Assembly (NCBI GenBank): GCA_015956445.1
Contig: WIUZ02000001.1
Location: 1,612,001-1,676,000, forward strand
DNA length: 64,000 nucleotides
Reading direction: 5' to 3'
Origin: Thelephora terrestris
Lineage: Eukaryota > Basidiomycota > Agaricomycetes > Thelephorales > Thelephoraceae
Positions 43,807 through 55,830 of the stretch are shown here, one piece after another; position 1 is the stretch's first letter; the number at the start of each line of letters is the position of its first letter. The position numbers were made by a program, and so were the translations under genes. The notes under the pieces were generated by a model. That model ran no database searches. It had not been told where the DNA came from and saw only the letters and a program-made list of their open reading frames with translations.

Positions 43807-46800
43807 ATGTCCTTGTCTGCCTCAGACAACACCAACTCATTCTCAAGAATCCCTTCGGGCAAGACCCCACCGCCGGCTCCCTCTGCTGCCTTTCACAAGC
43901 GGTCAGTCTTTCTTGCGTCGATCCTCCCTATAGTACTGAACCCGTTTTGGTGATGACGCAGCGCGAGGGAGATGGAGGCCGAGGAACGGATGACTGGTCC
44001 TAGGTATCGACCCCCCGCCCTTCGGGGGACGTTGGGACCCGGGAACACTCCACCCACCGAGAGTGAATCCGTTAACAATGTCTCCACGGAAACGCCAGTC
44101 CTCCCCACCAACTTTCCCCCAGGGTTCAGGCGGGCAAGGGCTGGGACCTTGCCCTCCAACGTACAACTCGCCGCCCAACGATTCGCCGCCGCGTCCAACG
44201 ATCTCACCAGCACTCACAGTAGTACCGAATCCTTCACAGAGCAACTCCAACAGCAGCAGAATACCAACCCCACACCAGCTCCAGCTATCCGTCCCAGCCT
44301 CCGCCACTCGGCTTCCGTCGCCACTTCGTCCATCCTTTCCGAGAGAAACAGCAGGTTGAGGTCTGGATCGTTGACCCTCCCAAGCGGGAATATGTCCGAT
44401 GCCTTCGGATCTTCACTTTTTTCTTCCTCGTGGCTTACAAGTGGAGGGAGCGGTTTTCCTGTATTGGATGAATTGAGATCGGTTGCTTCTATGGATTCTG
44501 GAGGCGATGACTTTGACGTTCATACCCTCGACTACCTTGGGCTGGATGACGTCCACCGTACTCCAGCTGCCACCATTTCGGAATTGCGAAGCCAGGCACA
44601 GGCTGCGATCGCTGGAAACCTAACCAACCCTCCCCGCCTTCGCGCGAGCACGGTCTCCAATCCATATCGCATGCGATCCTTCGTCAGCGGTGGCCTTCTC
44701 CAACCTTCCAACGCCCAAGACGAGGAGGAATACTACGACGAGGGCGGATATTCCGACCAACACTTGGACTCATACGACGCGGCTAACAACTATTTACAAC
44801 CATCTTATGTCCCCCAGAACTACAGACAGTCCGATCACCTTAGCGCTGGGATTGGGTCGAGGCCCCGCGCGATTTCTGTTGGCAACTTGGACGAATCCAC
44901 CCGTTTGGCTCACCGCCGTGCATCTGTCGCTGACCCTCAAAATTACCTAGGAGAGCTGATCAATCCTAACGGGGGCCTTAGCGGGTTGCACGCCGGAATT
45001 CTCAAATCAGAAAAACTGCCCACTAACGCTCCGCGCAACGTCGCCGCTGTTCACTTTCCAAACGGCGAGATTTCTTCTAGAGTTTCTCCCTTCCTCTCCG
45101 CTCCTGGTAACAATCAAGGTGGCAGATTGTCTCCGAAAAACGAGACACCCAACAACCAACTCCAAACACCCACCCGTTCCCTTTGGATTGGCAACCTAGA
45201 CAGTTCCGTAACAAGCGAGCAGCTCATCCATGTATTTGCACCATACGGTGCTATTGAGAGCTTGAGGCTCCTGCCCGAAAAGGTTTGGTGTTGACACGTC
45301 ACAGCCTTTCGATCTGATTGCTGATCTTCATTCCAGGAATGTGGCTTCGTCAACTTCGTGGACCAAGCAGATGCCATCCGTGCTAAAGATGATGTTCTCA
45401 ATCGCCTTGGCGGAAACATTGGGATGCCCAACGGCCAGACCGTCCGTATTGGCTTTGGAAAGGCGGATAGTGCACCGGTTGCTCCTGCTAAGGGAGCCAA
45501 CATGAACAGTCCCATCACTCCGCAGCCTGGTGGAGTTGCCAACAAAAGCTCAACTAACAACGCTGGTCTCGGAGGAATTGAATCACAAGTGCAGTCGACG
45601 CCAACAAGGGCGTTGTGGATTGGATCCATTCCCTCTACAACCACCCCAGCCACGATCCTCAACGTCTTCAGCCCGTTCGGACCGATTGAGTCTGCTCGTG
45701 TCCTCACTCACAAGAACTGTGGATTTAGTGAGTTTCCCGGTTTATTTGCATGTCGACCGCCCAACTCAACATGCATATCCGTAGTCAATTTCGAGCGTTT
45801 AGATGATGCGGTTAGAGCAAGAAAAGCTCTCAATGGTCGCGATGTCCTTGGTAGTGATGTTGGTGCTATTCGTATCGGATTTGCAAAGGTCCCGACCAAG
45901 GGAAACCCAGAGGGACCGGCTACGGAGACCGAAATCCCCGTTAATGTTCAGGGTGTTGGCGAGCTGAGCGTAGGGGCTACAATCCATGCTCTTCGAGGCA
46001 TCAAGGGTGCCGGCACTATTCCGGTTGACCAGCAGGTTCTTAGCGGATCTTTGGAAAATTACAGATCCAACCTCCTCCTGAGCATGATCGGGTCTGGATT
46101 GCACACGGGCGGTTCTACGTTGGATGGAGCTGCTCGCCCTGGAACCTGGTCGCCCCTGATAACGGAACAGCAGATGATCATGAGGGAGCTGAGCGGTGGT
46201 AGCCTGGAAGCTGAAGCAGATATTGTTACTCTCGCGGGTATGTGGTTTTGAATGTCGATTGTCACCGCTGGACCTTCAACATCCCCACAGAGTTCCGTCC
46301 CCCTACCATGTACTACACCACGATTCCGTTAGTCTCCGAGCGACCTCACAACAGAAGATGGGACGCTTCCAAGTTAAGAGAGCTTAGAAAGAGGATGGAT
46401 ACCAGCACCATATCTATCGAAGAGATCGACAATGTTGCTGCAGATTTCCTAGATGGAGAAATTGTGGACCTTGCGTCCGACTGGCTCGGTAATACCGTAA
46501 GTCTTACGTGAACTGATGCTGCATTGTGCCTGATCCCATATCCCAGGTTGTTCAGAAACTATTCGAGAAATGTTCTTCGGGACCCAGAATGGCCATGCTC
46601 GAGCGCATCGCGCCCCACTTGGCCATGATTGGAATTCACAAGAATGGCACCTGGGCCGCCCAGAAGATCATTGAATGTGTTCAGAGTCCTGAGGAGGTTT
46701 CTTTGATTGGACAATATCTGCGCCCTTATGTGCCTCCTCTCCTCCTAGACCAGTTCGGGAACTACGTGGTCCAGTAAGTCACGCCATTTTCCCCATATAT

Positions 46801-47979
46801 CACAAACTCTAACGGCCCCATAGGTGTTGTCTCCGCTTCGGGTTTCCGGCGAACGAATTCCTGTTCGACGCTATGGTTGATCGATTGTGGGAGATCGCTC
46901 AAGGTCGCTTCGGTGCCCGCAGTATGCGGGCTTGCCTCGAAAGCCCTCACATAACCATAAACCAGCAACGTAGAATTGGTACCGCCGTCGTCCTCAACTC
47001 TATCCCGCTTGCTACCAACCCGAATGGTGCTCTGCTGTTAACTTGGTTACTCGACACCTCCGGGTTCCCCTCGAGATACATGTTACTCGCCCCCCGATTC
47101 ACCCCTCACTTGTCCCATTTGTGTACGCATAAGCTGGCTTCATTGACCGTGTTGAGGATCGTCAACCAGAAGGTCGAGCCCGAGGCTTCCAAACAGATTG
47201 TAGAGGCGCTCTTCCAGTCGACCAACGACAGTGTCCTGACCGATGTTTTGGGAGATCAGGTCAATGGAGTGGCCGTTGTCCACAAGATCCTGACCAGCCC
47301 ATTCATTAATCCCGCTGAGAGGCCGACCTACATCGATGCAACAAAACGGGTACTCATCGAGTTGAAGGTCATTGCAACCCAGGCGTATCGGCGATTGATC
47401 GAAGAGGTTGGGCTACCCGTTCCGAACCTGCAGCCCACCTATTCGACAAACATTCCACAACCCTCCAAAAGAGTATCCCCCAGCAATTTCACCATGCCCG
47501 GTCTCCCTGCAGGCTATCCATCTAGCGACCAGGGACTGGCGTCTATGATGGCTGCTCTCCAGATGGGTGGTCAGAACCCCTCAGCCCCCCCTCGGCTCCA
47601 GGTCGAACCCACCTACCCTCAACCACAAACCTTGACCCGCACTCGGTCCGGGAACGGGCCACAACAAAATTTCTCCCCGAATACCGATGGGTTCAACCCG
47701 TTCAACCTTCGCTCCCCAGACATGGGCAACGGAAGGAACGCGAGTCAGCAACGCCGCAACAACGCCCCTCCGCAATCTGCGATGCCGCCCAACAACGTGG
47801 CGGGCCCCATGCAATATAACGCACCTTCGCCGAGCGTCAGCCAAGCGGTCCTTGGTATGAACCAGGGGGCTGCGCCGTACAATACGCCGCCTCCGTCTGT
47901 TAATCCTCAATTATACCAGGCGTATATGTATCAAATGTATCAACAGAATCCGGCCACGATGGGTGCTTTCCACGCCTAA
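43807..47979 (+). CDS. Jsn1/Puf1-type RNA-binding protein: two RRMs and Pumilio repeats
   Basis: Post-transcriptional regulator that binds mRNA; yeast relatives Jsn1/Puf1 and Puf2 act on mRNAs of membrane and mitochondrial proteins. About 1290 residues. Disordered Ser/Pro/Asn-rich N-terminus (MSLSASDNTNSFSRIPSGKTPPP), then RRM1 (RSLWIGNLDSSVTSEQL ... ECGFVNFVDQ) and RRM2 (TRALWIGSIPSTTTPATIL ... CGFVNFERLDDA). The Pumilio domain follows in repeats such as DFLDGEIVDLASDWLGNTVVQKLFEKC, LAMIGIHKNGTWAAQKIIE, VPPLLLDQFGNYVVQCCLRFG, and QGRFGARSMRACLES. The C-terminal 250 residues are Gln/Asn/Pro-rich and end TMGAFHA. Four to five introns; the RRM spacing and an intron inside RRM2 (45728-45784) were needed to keep the fold. 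Confidence 0.9.
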
Positions 47980-48538
47980 TAGACACACCGGGACCGGATG
48001 AACATCATGAATTTTACGACTCATGCCTGGTTCTTACCCCCTGTTTCCGCCGGTATGCAACCCACGAAGAACCCTCTCCATTTCCATTTCCCAAGTTTTC
48101 TCGCTCGCCAACCCCCGTATACCCCGTCGACCCCTGCGCGGCGTGCGTCCTGCTCCTTCCGTTGCCACGCTCCTTTTTTCGTGCTTTCATCCATTCTCAC
48201 CCCTACCGGACAGACGACCGAAAACTTGGAGGCATATAGGTCTATGTTCTCACTCACGGAATAAAAATTTTGCCAATCTTGGTTCCATCTTGTTTTGCGG
48301 TTCGTTATCTCCTCTTTCCTGTTTCCTTTCTGTATAAATATAAAGAATGACTGAAGAAGAGGACGCGGTGTCACTCGCCGTGGCATATTTCGGAGGAAGT
48401 AACATTTCTTACCATCATAGTTAGTGTGTATGTTTCCCTCAGCCGGAGTGTGTTGTAAAGGTATCGGTAAAACATCCTATCTATAAATTTCCTTCCTTCC
48501 TCCTCGATTGCTGGTGATCGGCATCAAGTCGAAACCTG
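47980..48538. other. Intergenic region, 0.56 kb
   Basis: 3' flank of the Pumilio gene, with a TGTATAAATATAAAG AT-rich element near 48332-48346 that may serve in polyadenylation. The short leader of the next gene follows. No coding content is seen. Confidence 0.4.
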
Positions 48539-49210
48539 ATGGGGTCATTGTCATCCAAGGCTGTGAGGACATTGCCAAAGTCCAAGCCGAGCACAAAACC
48601 AACCACAGGTTTGTTGGGCGGTTTGGGTCGCGGACAGCAGAAGCCGCCCCCAGCGAGCGACACGAAGGGTCAAGGTATGTGGCAACGTTTGGGCTAAAAT
48701 GCACCGCGTCTGAATGGAGGACTATAAGCAATTCTGGATGATGGGATGGATCCCCAGCTATTGGCGAACTTGATACGCCTTGGACCGGTAAAGGTCGACC
48801 ACGGCATGCACGGTCTCAAACCGAGTGGGGTAACTGCGAGTCGAATACTCAACACGCAGAAACAATCCGAGGCGAAAGCTCGAAGGGGGGAAAGGGACCG
48901 AAACAATTTGCAAGCTTCGTCATTGTTCGAGGCTTTGGCGCAGTTGCAGGAGGCTAAGGATGAACAGACGATAGAGAAGCTGGCAGAGAGGTACAATTTG
49001 GATGCTAAAGTGCTGCGGGAGTTGGGGAAGACTGTGAATGCCCCAACGCCGGACGAGGCATCCGCGAGGACGGTGGTGGACGAAGATGGTGCTGAGGTTG
49101 TCTTGAAGACGGTACGTTAGACTTCGTGCGTTGCAGAGTGGGATGCGAGCCCAGACTTACCACCCGTTTTCCAGGCGAGATGGGTCACTTCCCCTGCCCT
49201 CAGGCAATGA
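48539..49210 (+). CDS. Small basic protein of unknown function, possibly mitochondrial
   Basis: Not recognised. The start MGSLSSKAVRTLPKSKPSTKPTTGLL is basic and free of acidic residues, as in mitochondrial presequences. An intron from about 48675 to 48728 (donor GTATGTGG, acceptor CTATAAG) joins it in frame to AILDDGMDPQLLANLIRLGPVKVDHGMHGLKPSG. A charged helical region follows (ILNTQKQSEAKARRGERDR, LFEALAQLQEAKDEQTIEKLAERYNLDAKVLRELGK), then VVLKT. A second intron (about 49111-49175) then gives ARWVTSPALRQ and a TGA at 49208-49210. Without that intron the frame ends at KTVR a few codons earlier. About 175 residues. The reading frames agree across both junctions, which supports a real gene. 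Confidence 0.55.
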
Positions 49211-49526
49211 TACTCTCCGCAAGGCTATTACACGTAAAATCACCGATGTCTTCAGCTTTGAAGAGAACGCTGCTTAGACGGGCGGTGCCCAGCAAGGATA
49301 TTAGGCTCCCCGGGTCTCGGCTCCCGGATAGCCCAGCCGACCTCGTTACCTCATCATCCTACTAACTGGGTGCATAAGATATAGAGATTCCTTGCTCTGT
49401 AGTTACAATCGATATCGTGTATTATTGGTGGAACGAATCCGACACCCAGAGTCCCAGACTGGACAACGGATCGACGGAAACTGGTGATCGAGTAAACAAG
49501 CGCGGATTCCGACCTCCGCTTCGGAA
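49211..49526. other. Intergenic region, 0.32 kb
   Basis: 3' flank of the small gene and promoter of the Fmp25-like gene. An alternative reading of the small gene's last exon would extend to a TAG near 49276. Nothing else is seen. Confidence 0.35.
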
Positions 49527-51646
49527 ATGTTATGCCTCCGCCGAGTAACGAGGGCTCCTGCACTCGCTCGTCAAATCCAGACAGGTGCGACGCGCAAGTC
49601 GCGAAGATTCTCTCACCGAGCTGTACCTTTCGCGGTGGCATGCACAGTCGCCGGAGCTGCTGCGGCTCATTTCCACCTCCAAAACTCGGTCATTCACAGT
49701 GATTCTCTTCCTAAGGACCTCCCCACATCGGGGGAGGTGAACCTCGAAACAAGCAGGAAGGATAGGGGGGAGGCTTTACTCACTTCTGAGGGCTGGGGCT
49801 CGAATAGGTGACTTCTATTCCACCTCTCCCTTGTCTCACTCATGGTCGTAATTACCGGCACGCTTCTCATTCTCACAGTTGCAAGTTACTCATGTTTGAT
49901 GGTCCCGAAGCGTCACTCAAATCACCTACACCTCTTCCGTGGCTGGACAGCGTTGCACTGCGCGATTTGGTGCTTCACGAGACCCACGCTGCGTGCGTGG
50001 ACGCCCGTGGGGATGTGTATCAATGGGGGAACGTGTCTACCCAGGGTAACATCCCCACAACACCTCTCAAAACTCTCCGTGGAAAGGTAAGGCTCTTGGG
50101 TTTTCTCTCGCTGAGGTGGCCCGGGGTCATTCATTGTGATCCTGCCAGAACATCAAACAATTGGCGATCAACGGGGACAGGGTCGTGGCCTTGGCTGAGA
50201 CGGGAGACGTCTTTGTGTTATCCGCCACAAATGTGCAACCGGCGGCCTCCTCGAGTAGTTTCAAGTACTGGGATGCCGGAGACGTGGGTGGTGCAGTGGA
50301 ATTGAAACCACGGCATGCCCTCACACGAGGGGAGAGGTCAGTCCTATTACCTAGACACTTATCTCGCTTGCATTGACCAAACGCAGGTTCGTCTCCGTTT
50401 CCGTTGGAGATCATCACCTGCTTGCACTTACTTCCAACGGACGAACGTTTGCACACCCACTTTCCCACAAGGCAAATTCCTATGGACAGCTTGGCATGCG
50501 CCATTTGGAATTCACTGAGGGAGGTGTCTCGCGTACCATCGACCTCGTTCCTGATGTAGTCAGGGACCCCTACGCCCTATCTAGTCCTCGAGGTCGGGCG
50601 CCGTCCCCTCGAAGGGTAATACCTGCCTCAGCCTCGGCTAAGGAACCGAGCGGATGCAATTTATTGTTTGAAATCCCCGCCCTGAACGGGATCCGGATCT
50701 CCCAGATCGCTGCAGGCTCGCGTACCAGTTTTGCCAGGACGTCCGACGGCAGGGTTTTGGGTTGGGGTGCTAATGAGTTTGGGTCTGTTGCTTCCGTTCC
50801 TGCTTCGTTTTCTTATTAATTTCTGAGTTGATCTCTCCGCCGTTCTGTCAGGCAAATTGGGTTGGGCGAGAGTATAAGCTTGAGTACAATCCCGGTTCCT
50901 ACAGAGGTCTTTCTCTGGAGGGATGTGGGCAAGGGCACGAGAACTACATGCACAGATATCCAGGCAGGTGTGTGTAACCGTTATCCCTCGCTTCTCTGCC
51001 CTCGTTTCTAATTACGCATGATAACAGGGGGTGACCTGAGCATGTTCACCGTTGAACGTAAGGACGGAAGCTCCATCGACATCGTCGACGTTCTGGTCTG
51101 TGGGAACGGTCAATGGGGAGGACTTGGAAATTCCCTGTTTAGCAACGCCCAGGGTAACCCTGTGCGTGCAAGAGGGGTAAGCGGGCTTCACGAGTGTGAG
51201 TCTACTCGTTCTGGCGTTATCCTGGAGATCTGTAGGCTGACCCACAATTGCAATCGACGAATTTGCTTGTTTCGTTCTTACGTCCCATAGATAACGAACA
51301 CATGCAGAACATGCAGCCAATACGCCCGCACGCGGTTGCAATTTCGCCAACCGGTCATGTACTAGTCACACTCGAGACGCTGGCCGGATCAAGTGGAATG
51401 TACGGCGGGAGAGACCTTGTGGTCTGGGGAGCTAACTACGACTACCAATTGGGGATTGGGAAGAGGGGGAACATGGCCAATGCCACGACGCTACATCGAC
51501 CAGATGGGAGCAGATATTTATTACAAAAGGTTGAAGCTACAGTTAAGGATCTCGAAGGTAAGGTCTGGAGGAAAAAGGTCGAGGTTGAGCAAACTGCGGT
51601 TGCGGGCAACAAGGCGAGTGTTGTCTATTGGCGAATAGTTTTATAG
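49527..51646 (+). CDS. FMP25: Fmp25-type mitochondrial protein with RCC1 repeats
   Basis: Mitochondrial inner-membrane protein with a divergent RCC1-like beta propeller; yeast Fmp25 acts in assembly of respiratory complex III. Start MLCLRRVTRAPALARQIQTG is a strong basic presequence, followed by a hydrophobic span AVPFAVACTVAGAAAAHF. RCC1-type strands follow: HETHAACVDARGDVYQWG, QLAINGDRVVALAETGDVFVLS, VSVSVGDHHLLALTSNGRTFAHP, QIAAGSRTSFARTSDGRVLGWGANEFGQIGLGE, DVLVCGNGQWGGLGN, and LVVWGANYDYQLGIGKRGN. About 560 residues, with seven or so introns placed between propeller strands. The end VVYWRIVL is short. Identification rests on the combined presequence, membrane span and RCC1 pattern. Confidence 0.8.
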
Positions 51647-51793
51647 GCACGAAGTATAAAATAGGATCATATGCTTTGATCTCTCTCCCGTTGCCATCCC
51701 CCCCTCCCCCTTTCTCCTCCCCCTTCCAGAGCATTTCCGCTCGATTTCGTTGTTTGTAGTAATCGTCACAATCTCCTCTTCCTTTCTGCACAG

Positions 51794-52895
51794 ATGACTC
51801 GCAGGTCCTCTCTCGAGTCAGCTCAGTCTTTCGAATTGCTCTCCCCGCCGGAGGGGAGCCAGTTTTCTGTATTCTCTACCTCTGACGATGAAGAAATCGT
51901 CTGGGGCATCTCGTCGCTCTCACTCAGCGACCAGGCTTTATTTTCTCCTCGATCGGAGGATTTTGTGGTTCTCAGCCCAACTTCGGTTGTCTCTTCATAC
52001 GCAACGGACATACAAGCGTTCATAGAGGACGATTTGATCTCTAACCCACCAATCCTCAGCCAACCACCTACCCCACAACCCCATTCACCATCACGAAGGA
52101 ACAGGAGGAGGAGGTACTGTAATGCGCAGCAGCAACCTACCCGGGGCCAGCCATCCCCCCGAACCCCTCCCAAGTCCGCGGATAAGAAAGCTCCAGCCTC
52201 CACCCAGTCTCCAGAGAAGAGGAGGAGGCGTTCCGAGGAACACAACGATGCCTCTCTGCCCAGAAGTAAAGAGAAGGGCCTCATCACGGTGCCACCCGTC
52301 CAAGGGTTTCCTGCAAGGGGGTTGGGAGCCCGGTCTGTCGTGGACGACGTCTCCGAACGCGGTGATGGAAACGACTCGGTCTTTGGGGACGGGGGAACTG
52401 AATTGTCATCTGCTGTATATGACAAGGCCGTACATTACATCGATTGGTGCGTTCCCTTCACCTGAGGGCCGCCGGAGCTATGAGCGCTTGTCTTATGTGA
52501 TGTGATTTGCTCCGCGTTCTAGCTTTTTGTCCAATCCTCTGGACCACAAGGCAGCCAACCTGGCCTTGCTGCAAGCTCTCATCATCGAACTCGGCTTCTT
52601 CAATCCTTCCAACGGGTCCGATTTTGGATCGGATTCGGGGCGTTCGACACCTTCCTTCGAGCTTTCTGAGATCCCTCAATCCATGAGGTCCGCCAGAGCA
52701 TTCATCAAGTCACACGTGTTCTTGAACGTCCGCGATTACCTCGCGCTTCGGGCGCAAGGTCAGCAAGCGCTTCAGAACGTGTTGCACCCAACGAGGAAGT
52801 CACTTGTTACAGACCTGAGGAAGAAGGACGCGAGGGTCCCACGGAATTGGGTCAAGCAGAGGGGACTCAACGTCCTCCTCGTCACCTGTTTCTGA
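51794..52895 (+). CDS. Conserved basidiomycete protein of unknown function
   Basis: The first 200 residues are disordered and Ser/Pro-rich (MTRRSSLESAQSFELLSPPEG, EEIVWGISSLSLSD, FVVLSPTSVVSSY), with a basic patch RRNRRRR at about residue 100. After one intron (52446-52523) a helical C-terminal domain follows: FLSNPLDHKAANLALLQALIIELGF, SMRSARAFIKSHVFLNVRDYLALRAQGQQALQNVL, HPTRKSLVTDLRKK, NWVKQRGLNVLLVTCF. I recall this C-terminal pattern as recurring in Agaricomycete predicted proteins without an assigned function. The splice joins YID-C-FLSN in frame. About 340 residues. A CT-rich tract lies immediately upstream. Confidence 0.7.
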
Positions 52896-53692
52896 ACTGG
52901 TGGATCACCCAGCAACCCCCCCTTCCTTCTCCTATCGGCGTGTCTCCCACACACAACTCCTGACCGTCACCTGTCCGACTTGTACCGTATTTGCCCACTT
53001 GTACTACTTGTTTTCTAACATCCCTTGTGCCTTTTACTTACTTTGCGCTTCTACGCGGTACGTATGCCTGTACTTCCTCACCAGATATATTCTCTTTGTT
53101 CGCTCGTGCTCTCAAATTTCTATAGCATTCGCCATAACCTATCTTCACCTCCCTCGCTCATGATCATGATGGCCATCCTGTTTGTTATCGGCCATTCTAC
53201 GTAGATCCGCTTTCACTGCCTCCCCTATCATGGCACTGTCACTGGAATCACCCAATAATTCATTCTGTGTAGTATATGCCTGTATTTCACCTTCTTGTTT
53301 GACGCGCCGCCCATAGCACACCAGGCTGAACTCGTTAATCGTGAGCATGTATGATTACATCCCAAATTGAATCACACGCTTATCCGTCCATACTGTGTGA
53401 GCACCCAACTTCTGCTGATTGGCCACGGGGAGCTTTGTTTTTGTTTCGAAAATCATCCACAAGAACCTGTCCATCGCAGATGCTACGTTCGGAAGAAGTA
53501 ATAAGGATAAAATGTGAGAAGAATAAGATGACCGCAAGGTCGAGATTGTAGGGTATATTGGTGTGAAAGGAAATGACATCACGGAATCGATAAACGTCAA
53601 AGCCCCCAAGCAAATCCGCATGTATACATCCTCAGTGATAGGTGGTGTAAAAAATGCGAGATGAATCAACGATTCTGGCTAGCAAAGGTGCC
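52896..53692. other. Intergenic region, 0.80 kb, convergent
   Basis: T- and AT-rich 3' flanks of two convergent genes. ORFs here are short and without recognisable content. Repeated TTTACTTACTTTG-like and CATGATCATGATGG motifs near 53030 and 53159 appear to be simple sequence. No gene is seen. Confidence 0.4.
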
Positions 53693-54605
53693 TTAATGAA
53701 CATTTGCTCCGGCGACAACTAGTGCGCCGAGGGCGATGAGGTCCTCATTCATTGTCAAAAGATTGTGGGGGGAACTATCTGAGATAGTGGCGGGGGTAGG
53801 GACCGCCAAGTTGCTGGCAGGCCCAGAGCTATAGTTGACGGAGCTCGGTGGGGATGAGGACGAACTTGCTGGTGGTGGAGAGCTTGAGGACTCGGACCAG
53901 GAGGAAGCAGATGGTGAGGGACTCCAGGTCGACGTAGTGGGAGTGGGTTGGGGGGTGGAGGTGGTAGTAGGAGATGGAGCCTGCTGGGTAGTGGTCGGAG
54001 GGGTCCAGGCAGGGGTCGTGGTGGTCGGGGAGGGGGCGGGCTGGTTAGCGCCGACGAAGTTCCATGTACCGTAGATTACACCCGCGGATTCAGAGGAGAA
54101 GAAATCGAATAGACCGCGAGACAGGTCAAGACCGCCATATGGGCATCCAGGGCATTCGTCCAATATCGTAGCGGTAGTGGTCATACCGTTGTAGGTCATG
54201 GTAATCTGCTGGAAGCAGTAGGGACCGGGGTATCCGCTACCGAATTGCTAAGAAGTCGGCGTCAGGTTATAGCGGTCACATTGAAGACGAATGTGTACAT
54301 ACGGCACTGTTGAGCGCTACCATAAAGTCGCTTGCGACGCTGTTTTGACCACAGGCACCCCTGTAACAGTTCGGCGTGAGCGATCAGAGAAAAAGTGAAT
54401 ATATGCTATCTCCTTACAGTCCGACGTCGTAGAAGGTCCACCTGGCATTGTCAAAACGTTTCTGGAGGTGTGCAGAAACATCTCCAGGAGCACGGCGGGC
54501 AATTGAGTCATGGCGACGAGCATGGGGACCTCCGTGGGGGTCGGCTGCAGCACCGGCAACGAGGTAAGAGAGAGCTACGACTGGGAGGGAGAGTGAGAAA
54601 CGCAT
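53693..54605 (-). CDS. Secreted RlpA-like double-psi beta-barrel (barwin/expansin-like) protein, copy 1
   Basis: Extracellular protein of about 265 residues. Signal peptide MRFSLSLPVVALSYLVAGAAA, then a HARR...RR...KR basic propeptide-like stretch. The double-psi barrel starts ARWTFYDVGL and GACG-x-N and continues through introns to PYCFQQITMTYNGMTTTATILDECPGC and GLDLSRGLFDFFSS-x-x-GVIYGTWNF. A 70-residue Ser/Thr/Pro-rich linker of the O-glycosylated kind follows. The last 18 residues (LIALGALVVAGANVH) are hydrophobic, so a GPI anchor is possible. The catalytic Asp/His pair of true RlpA is not obvious, so cell-wall binding without hydrolysis is likelier. Two introns were used. Tandem with copy 2. 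Confidence 0.85.
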
Positions 54606-54793
54606 TTCTATTAAAGAACGGGGAGTGGGATAAAGAATGTAGGTTGAGGGAGCGTTAAAGTTGGGGGCAAGAAGAAAGAAGGATGTTGATCACGTGAACT
54701 TTTTCCCCCTAGGTTACCTCAATCGACGGCCAAATCCGGAAGTGGTTATGAGAATATATATTCCATCAGTCTATCCTAGGTACCCGACGACTC

Positions 54794-55638
54794 TCACCGA
54801 ACACTCCCGCCAGCTAAAACCAATTCACCGAGAGCGCCCAAGATGAACAGACTCTGGCCAAGAACTCCAGTGGGGACGGGAATTGCTACATTAGAAGTGG
54901 CGGAAGGAGAGGGAGATGAACCGGAACTAGTGGTCATTGAGGGCGTCGGGATGGTAGAGGAAGGAGGGACGCTCGTGCTGCTTGGAGTGGTGCTGGTGCT
55001 GGTGCTGGTCGAAGAGGGCTTTGGCTGCTCAGTCGTAGTTGTCGTAGGTACCGGACTATTGCCGAAAGACCAAGTTCCGGACATGACGCCTTGTGCGTCG
55101 GTGCCTCCGAAGGCGTGGAAGAGACCAACGCTGAAATCCAAGTCCCCAGAACCGCAATTCTCACACTGTGATTATTATCAGCGACCTAGAGGTAGGGAAA
55201 ATAAAACTATTGCAACAAACTGACCCTGTCGACGATCTGGGCCTGGAGCGTGATGCCGTTGATGACAATCGTGACCGTCTCGAAGCAGTGAGAACCTCCA
55301 TCCCACAGCTGTTCACACGCACTGCAGTCAGCTAAAGGTAGATCAGGCACAATGATGATGAATTTACCGGAGTGTTAAGTGCAACAACCTACGGAATTTG
55401 AGGACGGCAAATCACAGACGAAAGCGGAATGGCTCACCATGTCACTCTCAACATTCTGTTTACCGCACGCACCCATGCCGACAGCGAAATACGTGAATTG
55501 TCCCGAAACACGCTTTTGAAGGGGTTGGAGCGCATTGTGCCGAGAAGACCACTTAGCGAGCGAGTGCGGGGTCGCGGCAGCAGGAGTGAACCCAATTGCG
55601 TAAACGGCGAGAATCAGGAAGACGGATGGGAGCAACAT
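54794..55638 (-). CDS. Secreted RlpA-like double-psi beta-barrel protein, copy 2
   Basis: Tandem paralogue of the gene downstream. Signal peptide MLLPSVFLILAVYAIGFTPAAA, then KWSSRHNALQPLQKR. The barrel reads GQFTYFAVGMGACGKQNVESDMVVALNTPQLWDGGSHCFETVTIVINGITLQAQIVDRCENCGSGDLDFSVGLF, with the VVALNTP exon of only 21 bases. The Thr/Ser linker contains three near-identical TST repeats, and the end GVLGQSLFILGALGELVLAGGSVR is hydrophobic, again a possible GPI signal. About 210 residues, four exons. Compared with copy 1 the ECPGC loop is shortened to CENCG. The 188 bases between the two genes hold a CACGTG at 54691-54696. Confidence 0.8.
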
Positions 55639-55830
55639 TCTTTGAAACGAGAGTGAGTTTGTGCAAAAGAAGGACAAGGACGTCGTAGAGGACGTTGAGG
55701 TTAGAGAGAAACGGGCGTTCGGGGTCGGGGTCGCCAACAACCGTCGAAGTGGCCGTGACTTCACCCAAACTTCACCACATAATGATTTCTTGACCTCTTG
55801 GCGATCACCCGCGCTTCCCCGCTTACCACC

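Noticed and set aside
45114-45707. 197-codon minus-strand ORF
   Set aside because: Antisense to the RRM domains of the Jsn1/Puf1-type gene, which are clearly coding on the plus strand.
51823-52425. 200-codon minus-strand ORF
   Set aside because: Antisense to the Ser/Pro-rich arm of the plus-strand gene; the plus strand has the compatible splice and the conserved C-terminal domain.
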